Origin: MGBC108787 sp964430695
GTDB lineage: Bacteria > Bacillota_I > Bacilli_A > RF39 > UBA660
DNA: 15,371 bases
Reading direction: 5' to 3'
Assembly (NCBI GenBank): GCA_964430695.1
Contig: CAYSFO010000035.1
Location: 1 to 15,371 of the forward strand
Below are positions 5,895 through 12,726 of the stretch, one piece after another. A program made the position numbers and the translations under genes. Within the stretch, counting starts at the first letter, position 1. Every line of letters starts with the position of its first letter. The notes below the pieces were generated by a model. The model ran no database searches, had not been told where the DNA came from, and was given only the letters and a program-made list of their open reading frames with translations.

Positions 5895-6239
5895 ATGAAT
5901 TCAGTTACTTTAGTAGGAAGGTTATGTGCAGATCCAGAAATTGTCAGTTTAGATCAAGATAGAAAAAGAAGTGTCATTACCATAGCTGTGAATCGTTCCT
6001 ATAAAAATACAGATGGAATTTATGAAGCGGATTTTATTCGTTGTATTTTATGGAATAATATTGCTTTAAATACATTTGAATATTGTCATACTGGAGATGT
6101 TGTTGGAATCAAAGGAAGACTGCAAACCAGAAATTATGAAGACGAAGAAAAAAATCATAAATTTATTATGGAAGTCATTGCAGAAAAAGTAACTTTTTTA
6201 TCATCTTCAAAAAATTCGGAAAAAGAAACAAAAGAGTAA
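5895..6239 (+). CDS. Short single-stranded DNA-binding protein (SSB family)
   Basis: 114 aa. A single OB-fold SSB domain spans nearly the whole protein: M-N-S-V-T-L-V-G-R-L (1-10), the D-P-E-I segment (13-16), I-A-V-N-R-S-Y (30-36), D-F-I-R-C-I-L-W (46-53), G-D-V-V-G-I-K-G-R-L (67-76), and the final V-I-A-E-K-V-T-F-L strand. It binds ssDNA during replication, repair or recombination. Unlike the main replicative SSB, there is no Gly/Gln-rich linker and no acidic D-D-D-I-P-F tip. The tail ends K-E-T-K-E, so partner proteins that dock on that tip would not be recruited. It is probably a second, specialised SSB. AAAGGAGGG (5881-5889) lies 5 nt before the ATG. The next gene follows after about 24 bp. 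Confidence 0.93.
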   Translation: MNSVTLVGRLCADPEIVSLDQDRKRSVITIAVNRSYKNTDGIYEADFIRCILWNNIALNTFEYCHTGDVVGIKGRLQTRNYEDEEKNHKFIMEVIAEKVTFLSSSKNSEKETKE

Positions 6240-6263
6240 CATATATTTAACTAGGTGATTTTT

Positions 6264-7052
6264 TTGAAAAAAATTTATAAATCGATAGGATTAGTAGCCA
6301 TCATGCTTTTTAGTTTTTATTACACAGAAAAAATAGCAATCATTATGCAAAATAAAAGTCCAATCATGCAAAGCATTAATAATATAGAAGAGGATTATAT
6401 GGTAAGTGCTACCAATGCTACTGTAAATGGAAATTACATTGTTCCAGGAATGATGGGAAGAATGATTAATAAAACAAAAAGTTACGTAAATATGAAAGCA
6501 TTTGGTATTTTTAATGAATATTATTTAATATTTGATGATATAAAACCAGATATATCCATTGAAAATAATAAAGATAAAATTATAAAAGAAGGAAATAAAG
6601 AAAAAAAAGCAGTTGCCTTTTTACTTGAAGAAGGAAATGAAACAATAAAGAAATATCTGAGTGATAATAAAATTGTCGCGAGTCTTTTAGTGACAGAAGA
6701 TACTTACCAAAAAAATAATTATTTTGAACAAATTAATAATGATAGTAAAAAGTATAAAAATGTAGAAAGTCTTTTAAATAAAAATAACCAAAATAAAAAT
6801 ATATGTTATATAAAAAATATAGATAAAGAATTTTGTCAAAAAGAAAAAAAATATTTAATCGAAGAAACATTTTCTTTAGGAAACAATAATATTGTGGAAG
6901 CAAAATCTAAAATTGACAGTGGATCCATCATATTTGTAAAGAAAACAGCCACATTAGACAATTTTAAATTACTTTTAAAAGAAATCAATTTCAAAGGATT
7001 AAATATTATCACAGTCAGTGAATTAATTGATGAAAAAATAGAGAAAAAATAA
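6264..7052 (+). CDS. Membrane-anchored or secreted protein with a NodB-like (polysaccharide deacetylase) C-terminus
   Basis: 262 aa. The preferred start is TTG at 6264, because AGGTG (6253-6257) lies 6 nt upstream; the GTG at 6255 is part of that ribosome binding site. Residues 1-20 (M-K-K-I-Y-K-S-I-G-L-V-A-I-M-L-F) form a signal peptide or anchor. A polar, Asn/Lys-rich domain follows outside the cell. The final ~40 residues, G-S-I-I-F-V-K-K-T-A-T-L-D-N-F then L-N-I-I-T-V-S-E-L-I-D-E, resemble the closing strand-helix-strand of NodB polysaccharide deacetylases ('G-x-I-I-L-x-H ... T-L ... G-Y-x-F-V-T-V-S-E-L'). The metal-binding His of that motif is replaced by Lys, and no N-terminal Asp-Asp or HxxxH motif is seen, so catalysis is doubtful. 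Fold similarity is tentative. Confidence 0.6.
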   Translation: MKKIYKSIGLVAIMLFSFYYTEKIAIIMQNKSPIMQSINNIEEDYMVSATNATVNGNYIVPGMMGRMINKTKSYVNMKAFGIFNEYYLIFDDIKPDISIENNKDKIIKEGNKEKKAVAFLLEEGNETIKKYLSDNKIVASLLVTEDTYQKNNYFEQINNDSKKYKNVESLLNKNNQNKNICYIKNIDKEFCQKEKKYLIEETFSLGNNNIVEAKSKIDSGSIIFVKKTATLDNFKLLLKEINFKGLNIITVSELIDEKIEKK

Positions 7053-7077
7053 AAAGGAATCAAAATTGATTCCTTTT
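7052..7077. terminator. Bidirectional rho-independent terminator
   Basis: A near-perfect inverted repeat: AAAAGGAATCAA (7052-7063) and TTGATTCCTTTT (7066-7077). A's before and T's after give a U-tract in both directions. It serves the NodB-like gene on the plus strand and uppP on the minus strand. Confidence 0.88.
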
Positions 7078-7081
7078 AAAA

Positions 7082-7891
7082 TTATCTAAAATAAATAAAG
7101 ATAAATATAGCTAAGCATACACAATAAATAGAGAACTTCCATAATTTTCCTTTTTTCACTAAATTACTTAACCATTGATAAGAAAAATAAGTAACAATTC
7201 CGGCAGCAACCATACCAATTACATAAGAAGGAAGTAGACTACTACTTGCTGGAGTTTCAATAAAATCAAGAACACCTAAGCCCATGGAAGCAATACTAAC
7301 TGGAAAATAAAGCATAAAAGTATATTTTAAAGCTGGTTCTCGTTTTAATTTACATAGAAGACATCCAACCAAAACAGCACCACTACGACTAATACCTGGG
7401 AATAAAGCAATCATTTGTATTAGTCCAATAACAATAGCATCTTTAATGGTAATATCCTTATCTTCCTTTGTACCTTTTACATTTTTTACTAAGAATAAAC
7501 TAATGGCTGTTATTAAAAAAGCAACTCCTAGTAATTTAACCGTTAAAGCATTCTCGATATTGTCTTTAAATAAAGCTCCAACAATACCAACAGGAATACT
7601 ACCAATAAGAATTAACATACAGTATTTAAAATCGTTCACCACTTCTTTTCTTTTTTTCTTGTTAAATAAATAAGTAAAGAAAGAAGTAATCAGTTTTATA
7701 ATATCGGACCAAAAGATGAAAAGAATTGCTAAGAAAGAACCAAAGTTAACAAAAATCTCAAAATTTAAATCATTTAGCATATTCGTATTAAAAATATTTT
7801 TAAATAAAAATAAATGCCCGCTAGAAGAAATAGGGAGCGGCTCTGTAAAACCTTGCAAAATACCTAATAAAAAATAAATAATATATTTCAT
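7082..7891 (-). CDS. uppP: Undecaprenyl-diphosphatase UppP (BacA)
   Basis: 269 aa, the usual length. This polytopic inner-membrane enzyme hydrolyses undecaprenyl diphosphate to the monophosphate, recycling the lipid carrier for peptidoglycan and other wall polymers. Overproduction gives bacitracin resistance in other bacteria. Signature motifs are G-F-T-E-P-L-P-I-S-S-S-G-H (14-26, with catalytic Glu17 and the S-S-S-G-H loop) and P-G-I-S-R-S-G (165-171), plus about seven or eight hydrophobic helices. AAGGTGA lies just before the ATG at 7891. It is transcribed alone and ends at the shared bidirectional terminator. No strong -35/-10 pair was found upstream, though the intergenic region is extremely AT-rich. 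Confidence 0.96.
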   Translation of the reverse strand: MKYIIYFLLGILQGFTEPLPISSSGHLFLFKNIFNTNMLNDLNFEIFVNFGSFLAILFIFWSDIIKLITSFFTYLFNKKKRKEVVNDFKYCMLILIGSIPVGIVGALFKDNIENALTVKLLGVAFLITAISLFLVKNVKGTKEDKDITIKDAIVIGLIQMIALFPGISRSGAVLVGCLLCKLKREPALKYTFMLYFPVSIASMGLGVLDFIETPASSSLLPSYVIGMVAAGIVTYFSYQWLSNLVKKGKLWKFSIYCVCLAIFIFIYFR

Positions 7892-7960
7892 ATAATCACC
7901 TTACTTAATTATATAATAAAATAGATATTTAAGAAATAAAATATTAAAAAGGGGAAAAAA

Positions 7961-8200
7961 ATGAACATCATATGTATCTTATTTGGAATAGGTCTTTCTA
8001 GTATTGGACTTACGTTTATCTTATTGTATTTAAATTTACTTACAATGGGGTATAGTTTTTGGAATTTTGTCAAATTTATTAGTACAAGGTTTGAATGTTT
8101 ATTATTTGTTTTTGGAATAATCATTATTTTATTTTCTTTAGAAAGGCGGCTAGGAAATGTATTATTATTACGACATACTTCTAAACTTTGGAGACGATAA
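7961..8200 (+). CDS. Small two-TM membrane protein, unknown function
   Basis: 79 aa. Two hydrophobic segments (about residues 2-26 and 45-60) flank a short loop with aromatic residues (G-Y-S-F-W-N-F-V-K-F-I-S-T-R-F-E). The tail is basic (E-R-R-L-G ... K-L-W-R-R), which points to a cytoplasmic C-terminus. A purine-rich AAAGGGG site lies 6 nt before the ATG. The end overlaps the start of yjbA by 44 nt in another frame, which indicates a shared transcript. The family is not recognised with certainty. The strong ribosome binding site and sensible topology argue that it is a real gene. Confidence 0.7.
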   Translation: MNIICILFGIGLSSIGLTFILLYLNLLTMGYSFWNFVKFISTRFECLLFVFGIIIILFSLERRLGNVLLLRHTSKLWRR

Positions 8201-8801
8201 TGCATTATATGAATTCTATGAATGGGAAGAAAAAGACAATATTGATTTTGTAAAAAAAATTCCTTTATTTCGTGTTTCCGGAGAAGTTTTAAAAGATCAA
8301 ATGAAATATAAAACAAAGTTTGATACGGAACTATTAGAACGAATTAAAAATAAAACCATTTTAAAATCTTCTTCTAAAAATTTAGAAAACACATTTTTAA
8401 TATGTGATACAAAAAGTGCTTTAGCATTAGAACTAAATGAAGAGGGAGAAGTGATTAGCCGAAGCAAGTTAATCCTTGGAGACGAACTAAATTTAAGTGA
8501 AATTATGTTTACGATGAAAGAAACAAAAATGAACTATGAAAAATTAGAAAAATACCAAAGTCGAGTAGAACTACGTCAAATTGAAGAGATAAAAAAACTC
8601 ATAAAATGTGAAATTAACACGCTTTATGAGTCCAAAAATAGTAGTAAACTAAAATATTTATATTATGAATGGTTTAATAAGACTTGTGATAATATAAATA
8701 CAATCATAAAAGAAATGAATCATGTTTTAAAAACGACCTATGATGAAAACCTAGAACGAATTTATCAATTAATAAAAATGTCTTATAATAAAGTAAATTA
8801 G
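8157..8801 (+). CDS. yjbA: YjbA-like protein (UPF0736/DUF3603)
   Basis: 214 aa. The N-terminus, M-Y-Y-Y-Y-D-I-L-L-N-F ... F-Y-E-W-E-E-K-D-N-I ... K-K-I-P-L-F-R-V, follows the pattern of Bacillus YjbA (M-I-Y-L-H-D-V ... F-H-E-W-x-K-D-D ... Q-V-P-L-L-K-V), as does the later S-R-S-K-L-I segment. Function is unknown in the family. It is a soluble cytoplasmic protein by composition. The neighbourhood supports the call: yjbA is next to trpS in Bacillus subtilis, and here it lies tail-to-tail with trpS, the two stop codons overlapping by 4 bp. Translation starts at 8157 behind AAAGGCGG (8142-8149), inside the preceding small gene. Confidence 0.8.
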   Translation: MYYYYDILLNFGDDNALYEFYEWEEKDNIDFVKKIPLFRVSGEVLKDQMKYKTKFDTELLERIKNKTILKSSSKNLENTFLICDTKSALALELNEEGEVISRSKLILGDELNLSEIMFTMKETKMNYEKLEKYQSRVELRQIEEIKKLIKCEINTLYESKNSSKLKYLYYEWFNKTCDNINTIIKEMNHVLKTTYDENLERIYQLIKMSYNKVN

Positions 8802-9781
8802 CTTCTTCCTACACCAATTTTATTAACAACTTCTTCATATTTTTTACAAGCAATTTCTTCAACAACTTTTTTACCTTGATTGAGTACTTCATCGACTATA
8901 CCAGAATCCATATATTCTTGGTATTTTTTTTGAATATTTACTAAAGTTTCCACAACGAGATCAGCAACGTTACTTTTTAAATTCCCATAATTCGATTCTT
9001 GGAATTTTTCTTCCACTTCTTTGATAGATAAATTAGAAAGAGAAGAGTAAATTGTTAGTAAATTGGAAATACCAGGTTTATTTTCTGCATCATAATATAC
9101 TTTATTTTCACTATCTGTAACGGCAGACATGATTTTTTTTCGTATGACTTCTTCGCTATCTAAAAGGAAAATAGAGCCTTTTATATTTTCATCAGATTTA
9201 CTCATCTTTTTAGTAGGGTTTTGTAAACTCATAATTTTTGCACCCACTTGTGGAAGTAAAGCTTCAGGAACAACAAATGTCTCTCCATACTTATTATTAA
9301 AACGAACGGCAATGTTACGAGCAAGTTCTACATGTTGTTTTTGATCCACTCCAACAGGAACATAATCGGCATCATATAAAAGAATATCTGCAGCCATTAA
9401 AATAGGGTACGTAAATAAACCCACACTTACATTTTCCTGTTTTTTACTTTTATCTTTATATTGGGTCATGCGACTTGCTTCTCCTATATAGGTATTGCAT
9501 TCTAAAACCCAAGAAAGATTTGTGTGATATAAATTCTCCGATTGCAAATAAATTGTATTTTTTTCTGGATCAATTCCACATGCTAAATAAAGAGCAACAT
9601 TTCTTTTAATTCGTTCTCTTAAAAGGACAGGGTCTTGGGGAACCGTTAATGTATGTAAATCAGGAACAAATATAAATGAATCATATTCGTTTTGATATTT
9701 TACCATTTGTTTAATTCCACCAATATAGTTGGCCAAAGTTAATTCTCCACTCGGTTGTAAACCTGTTAAAGTTCTTTTCAT
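8798..9781 (-). CDS. trpS: Tryptophanyl-tRNA synthetase
   Basis: 327 aa, the expected size for a class I TrpRS. It charges tRNA-Trp with tryptophan using ATP. Visible motifs are the G-L-Q-P-S-G-E-L-T-L-A-N-Y-I-G segment (7-21), holding the HIGH-equivalent T-L-A-N (15-18; Bacillus has T-L-G-N), then M-T-Q-Y-K-D-K-S (105-112), P-V-G-V-D-Q-K-Q-H (142-150), K-M-S-K-S (192-196) and S-A-V-T-D-S-E. AGGTGA lies 6 nt before the ATG. No T-box riboswitch fits in the 82-bp upstream gap, so tRNA-sensing attenuation known for many Bacillota trpS genes is absent at this copy. An extended -10 TGTTAAAAT is present on the minus strand near 9800-9808. No terminator separates it from convergent yjbA. Confidence 0.97.
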   Translation of the reverse strand: MKRTLTGLQPSGELTLANYIGGIKQMVKYQNEYDSFIFVPDLHTLTVPQDPVLLRERIKRNVALYLACGIDPEKNTIYLQSENLYHTNLSWVLECNTYIGEASRMTQYKDKSKKQENVSVGLFTYPILMAADILLYDADYVPVGVDQKQHVELARNIAVRFNNKYGETFVVPEALLPQVGAKIMSLQNPTKKMSKSDENIKGSIFLLDSEEVIRKKIMSAVTDSENKVYYDAENKPGISNLLTIYSSLSNLSIKEVEEKFQESNYGNLKSNVADLVVETLVNIQKKYQEYMDSGIVDEVLNQGKKVVEEIACKKYEEVVNKIGVGRS

Positions 9782-9863
9782 TTTTAATCACCTAGAGATA
9801 TTTTAACATAAGAAGTATAATTTTGGTAATTTTAGTAAAAAATAGAAATAGAGGAGTGTTTAT

Positions 9864-10406
9864 ATGAAAAAAATAATTATCTTTTTATTGACTTTAAGTT
9901 TTGCCATTGGATGTGCTTGTACCGTTGATAAAGCAAGTGATGCGGTAAAAGAATATTTAGGAAAATACAATAATCAAAATGCGGAGATACTTACCCAATT
10001 AGAAACCGTAGTAAAAGAAGAAAATTTAAGTGAGGAACAAAGCGAAAAATATAAAGATATCATGACGAAACAATATAAGGATTTAAAATATGAGATTGTA
10101 GAAGAAACCTATAATGGTGATGAAGCTGTTGTTACAACCAAAATAACCGTTTACGATTTATATGGTGCACAACAAGAAGCAGAAGAATATAAAAACAATC
10201 ATCGTGATGAGTTCTTAAAAGATAATAAATATGATGCAGATGCTTATTTAGATTATAAATTAGAACAAATGAAGAAAAAAGATAAAACCGTTGAATATAC
10301 AATTGATTTTCAAGTCGTAAAAAGAGATGGCAAATGGGTAGTAAAAAGTATAAGTACAGAAGATTTAGAAAAAATTCATGGTATTTATAATTATGAAAAT
10401 GATTAA
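9864..10406 (+). CDS. Putative lipoprotein, unknown function
   Basis: 180 aa. A short signal peptide (M-K-K-I-I-I-F-L-L-T-L-S-F) ends in A-I-G-C (14-17), a lipobox-like sequence with Ala instead of the usual Leu at -3, so Cys17 is the likely lipidated residue. The mature part is charged and mostly helical, with a beta-rich C-terminal section: Y-T-I-D-F-Q-V-V-K-R-D-G-K-W-V-V-K-S (about 147-164). This resembles the strand-turn-strand seen in small NTF2-like extracytoplasmic domains. That fold is a guess. GAGGAG lies 7 nt before the ATG. TATAAT at 9816-9821 is well placed for a -10, but no -35 was found. A terminator overlaps its stop, so it is probably separate from dacB. Confidence 0.7.
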   Translation: MKKIIIFLLTLSFAIGCACTVDKASDAVKEYLGKYNNQNAEILTQLETVVKEENLSEEQSEKYKDIMTKQYKDLKYEIVEETYNGDEAVVTTKITVYDLYGAQQEAEEYKNNHRDEFLKDNKYDADAYLDYKLEQMKKKDKTVEYTIDFQVVKRDGKWVVKSISTEDLEKIHGIYNYEND

Positions 10407-10429
10407 AGGACTAAACATGTCCTTTTTTT
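10405..10429 (+). terminator. Rho-independent terminator between the lipoprotein gene and dacB
   Basis: AAAGGAC (10405-10411) pairs with GTCCTTT (10419-10425) around a 7-nt loop, followed by T's to 10429. The left arm overlaps the lipoprotein stop codon. Confidence 0.75.
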
Positions 10430-10452
10430 CATACAATTTTGTAGGTGAACCT

Positions 10453-11541
10453 ATGAAAAAATTTTTATTATTGCTTTTCGTATTTATTCCTATAGAAGTA
10501 TTTGCAATTTCCGCCAGAAATATTGTGGCAATTGATATGGATACGAATCGAGTCTTATATGGAAAAGATATTCACGATGAACATTTAATAGCGAGTATTA
10601 CAAAAATTATGACAGCGATTGTTGCTATTGAAAATGCTGATATAGAAAGTGATGTAACCACTACCAATACAATTTTGAAAGCTTTTGGTAGTGCCATTTA
10701 TATTGAAGTTGGTGAAACAATGAAATTAAAAGACTTGCTTTATGGCTTAATGCTTCGAAGTGGAAATGATGCCGCTTTAGCTATTGCAGAATATGTAAGT
10801 AAAGATGTAGATTCTTTTGTTGCGCTTATGAATAAGAAAGCAAGTGAAATTGGCATGAAGAATACTAAATTTATAAATCCCCATGGGCTAGAAAATGATG
10901 AGGGTGCAGGAAATATCTCCACTGCCTATGATATGGCTATTTTAACAAGTTACGCTATGCAAAATGACTCTTATAAAGAAATTGTAAGTACAAAAAATTA
11001 TGTAGCTAAAAGTGATAAAAAAAGTTATAGTTGGGCAAATAAAAATAAGTTATTAAAAAGCTATGAATATACAACAGGAGGAAAAACGGGGTTTACAGAA
11101 AAAGCACGACGTACACTTGTTTCAACAGCTTCAAAAGAGGGAAAAAATATTGCCATTGTCTCCCTAAATGATCCAGATGACTGGGCAGATCACAAAAACT
11201 TATATGAAGATCTATTTAAAGAATATAATTTAGAAAAAATTATTGATAAAAATAACTTTGGAATTAATGAGGAAAACTATTATCAAAAGGAAAATTTATA
11301 TGTACAAGAAGATGTATTTTTGTTACTAAAAGAAAATGAAAAGGAAAGTATTATACTCGACATTAATTTAAAAAAATTAAAACATTATAAGAATGGGGAT
11401 ACTGTAGGGACAATTAAAATTAAATTAAAAGAGGATATCTTAAAAGAAGTGAATATTTATATTGCAAAAAAGGAAGAGATACCTACTAAAAAACAAAATA
11501 TTTTTCAAAAAATTCTAGGATGGTTTAAACATGATAAATAA
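10453..11541 (+). CDS. dacB: D-alanyl-D-alanine carboxypeptidase (DacB-type, spore cortex)
   Basis: 362 aa. A signal peptide (residues 1-18) leads into a penicillin-binding transpeptidase-like domain with all three active-site motifs: S-I-T-K (48-51, nucleophile Ser48), S-G-N (103-105) and K-T-G (211-213). The C-terminal part (about 270-345) is the small beta domain of PBP5-type enzymes, and the basic or hydrophobic end I-F-Q-K-I-L-G-W-F-K could anchor it to the membrane. It removes terminal D-Ala from peptidoglycan stem peptides. The in-frame start at 10378 is rejected because it lies inside the previous gene, whereas AGGTGA (10443-10448) precedes the ATG at 10453. Its 11-bp overlap with spmA mirrors the Bacillus dacB-spmA-spmB operon, which sets cortex cross-linking. 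A vegetative DacA/DacF type is the alternative. Confidence 0.9.
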   Translation: MKKFLLLLFVFIPIEVFAISARNIVAIDMDTNRVLYGKDIHDEHLIASITKIMTAIVAIENADIESDVTTTNTILKAFGSAIYIEVGETMKLKDLLYGLMLRSGNDAALAIAEYVSKDVDSFVALMNKKASEIGMKNTKFINPHGLENDEGAGNISTAYDMAILTSYAMQNDSYKEIVSTKNYVAKSDKKSYSWANKNKLLKSYEYTTGGKTGFTEKARRTLVSTASKEGKNIAIVSLNDPDDWADHKNLYEDLFKEYNLEKIIDKNNFGINEENYYQKENLYVQEDVFLLLKENEKESIILDINLKKLKHYKNGDTVGTIKIKLKEDILKEVNIYIAKKEEIPTKKQNIFQKILGWFKHDK

Positions 11542-12109
11542 AATATGGGGATTTTTTATCATTGTTGGTATTCTTTTTACACTTTTATTTGGAAATTTAA
11601 GTAGTTTAAATGATACGATTTTAACGAGTGCTTCTAGTGGTGTACAAATGGTTTTAGAGCTTATTCCCATTATTGTTTTATGGTCAGGAATCATGAAAAT
11701 AGCAGAAAAAAGTGGAGTTTTAAATAATATTTCGAGAGTTTTTAAACCGATTCTAAGCAAATTATTTCCTTCTTTAAAAAAGGATAGTAAAGCTTTAGGA
11801 TATATTACATCTAATATAGCAGCTAATGCATTAGGACTTGGAAGTGCAGCAACTCCTTTTGGATTAAAAGCTATGGAAGAGATGCAAAAAGAAAATCCAA
11901 AGAAAGATACAGCGAGTGATGCCATGATTACTTTTTTAGTATTAAACACGAGTGGAGTTACCATTATTCCAACAACAGTCATTGCTCTTCGCATGATGCA
12001 CAAAAGTGCAAATCCAGAAGAAATTATTATTACAGCTATTTTAGCAACTATTTGTTCAAGTATTGCTGGTTTAACTTTAGATTATATTAGAAGGAGAAAA
12101 AAACGATGA
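11531..12109 (+). CDS. spmA: Spore maturation protein A
   Basis: 192 aa membrane protein with a nucleoside-recognition (Gate) domain. Recognisable segments are the L-I-P-I-I-V-L-W-S-G-I-M-K-I-A-E-K-S-G block (43-61), N-I-A-A-N-A-L-G-L-G-S-A-A-T-P-F-G (93-109), and the conserved L-N-T-S-G-V-T-I-I-P-T hydrophobic segment. With SpmB it is needed for normal spore core dehydration and heat resistance in Bacillus and Clostridium. The transport substrate is unknown. AGGATGG lies 7 nt before the ATG, inside the end of dacB. The stop overlaps the spmB start as ATGA, so the three genes are coupled. Confidence 0.95.
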   Translation: MINKIWGFFIIVGILFTLLFGNLSSLNDTILTSASSGVQMVLELIPIIVLWSGIMKIAEKSGVLNNISRVFKPILSKLFPSLKKDSKALGYITSNIAANALGLGSAATPFGLKAMEEMQKENPKKDTASDAMITFLVLNTSGVTIIPTTVIALRMMHKSANPEEIIITAILATICSSIAGLTLDYIRRRKKR

Positions 12110-12627
12110 GCAATATTTCAAAAATGATTATTCCTATATTTGTCATTCTAACGATTATTTATGGTGTAAAGAAAAAAGTTCTCATCTATGATACATTTTT
12201 AGAAGGGGCAAAAGAAGGACTAATTACAGCATTTAATATTTTCCCCGCCGTAGTGGCGATGGTTTTTGCTATTAATATTTTTTTAAATAGTCATATTTTG
12301 GAAACTATTTTTGGTGTATTAGAACCAGTTTTAAATCGTATAAACTTACCCTTAAGTGTTTTACCAATGGCTTTTGTTCGTCCCATATCAGGAACAGCTT
12401 CTTTAGCTATAATGAACGATATCTTTCTAAAATTTGGACCTGATTCTTTTGCTGGTAGACTTGCATCAACTATACAAGGATGTACAGATACAACGATTTA
12501 TGTCTTAGCTTTATATTTTGGAAGCGTAAAAATAAATAAAACAAGATATGCCTTAACTACTGGTTTATTTGCAGATTTTATAGGAATTGTTGCCAGTTTT
12601 ATTATTGTAAGTATCTTTTTTGGCTAA
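12106..12627 (+). CDS. spmB: Spore maturation protein B
   Basis: 173 aa, the partner of SpmA and also a Gate-domain membrane protein. Diagnostic stretches are G-A-K-E-G-L-I-T-A-F-N-I-F-P-A-V-V-A-M (34-52), P-L-S-V-L-P-M-A-F-V-R-P-I-S-G-T-A-S (81-98), and Q-G-C-T-D-T-T-I-Y-V-L-A-L-Y-F-G (124-139). AAGGAG precedes the ATG, which overlaps the spmA stop by 4 bp. It closes the dacB-spmA-spmB unit. No classical hairpin with a U-tract follows; the next 90 bp contain only a widely spaced inverted repeat. Confidence 0.95.
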   Translation: MSNISKMIIPIFVILTIIYGVKKKVLIYDTFLEGAKEGLITAFNIFPAVVAMVFAINIFLNSHILETIFGVLEPVLNRINLPLSVLPMAFVRPISGTASLAIMNDIFLKFGPDSFAGRLASTIQGCTDTTIYVLALYFGSVKINKTRYALTTGLFADFIGIVASFIIVSIFFG

Positions 12628-12634
12628 TATAAAG

Positions 12635-12681
12635 TTGTAAACGTTTTCTTTCTTTTTAATGATAAATTTTAAAGTTTACAA
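12635..12681 (+). repeat. Widely spaced inverted repeat between spmB and the kinase-like gene
   Basis: TTGTAAAC (12635-12642) and GTTTACAA (12674-12681) are perfect inverted copies, with a G-T pair extending them outward. They are 31 nt apart with a pyrimidine-rich intervening segment. It could be a large stem-loop ending the spmB transcript or a paired operator. The second arm contains a TTTACA that could serve as a -35 for the following gene, with TGTCAAAAT (12695-12703) as an extended -10. Confidence 0.4.
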
Positions 12682-12726
12682 TTATTTTAAAATATGTCAA
12701 AATAGTTTATTGCGAGGGAATTGGAA

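Noticed and set aside
7909..8316. Minus-strand open frame of 135 codons.
   Set aside because: It is antisense to the small membrane protein and yjbA, with no ribosome binding site or recognisable product.
9782..9863. T-box or other riboswitch upstream of trpS.
   Set aside because: The 82-bp gap is too short, shows no terminator hairpin or T-box core, and is shared with the divergent lipoprotein gene.
10378..10452. An N-terminal extension of dacB from 10378.
   Set aside because: It overlaps the lipoprotein gene and the terminator hairpin. The signal peptide and ribosome binding site place the start at 10453.
11515..12003. Minus-strand open frame of 162 codons opposite spmA.
   Set aside because: The plus-strand SpmA match is unambiguous; the opposite frame is a coding shadow.
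12694..12704. TATGTCAAAAT as a Spo0A box upstream of the kinase-like gene.
   Set aside because: It misses the key G of TGTCGAA, is a single site, and is equally explained as an extended -10; not enough to call.
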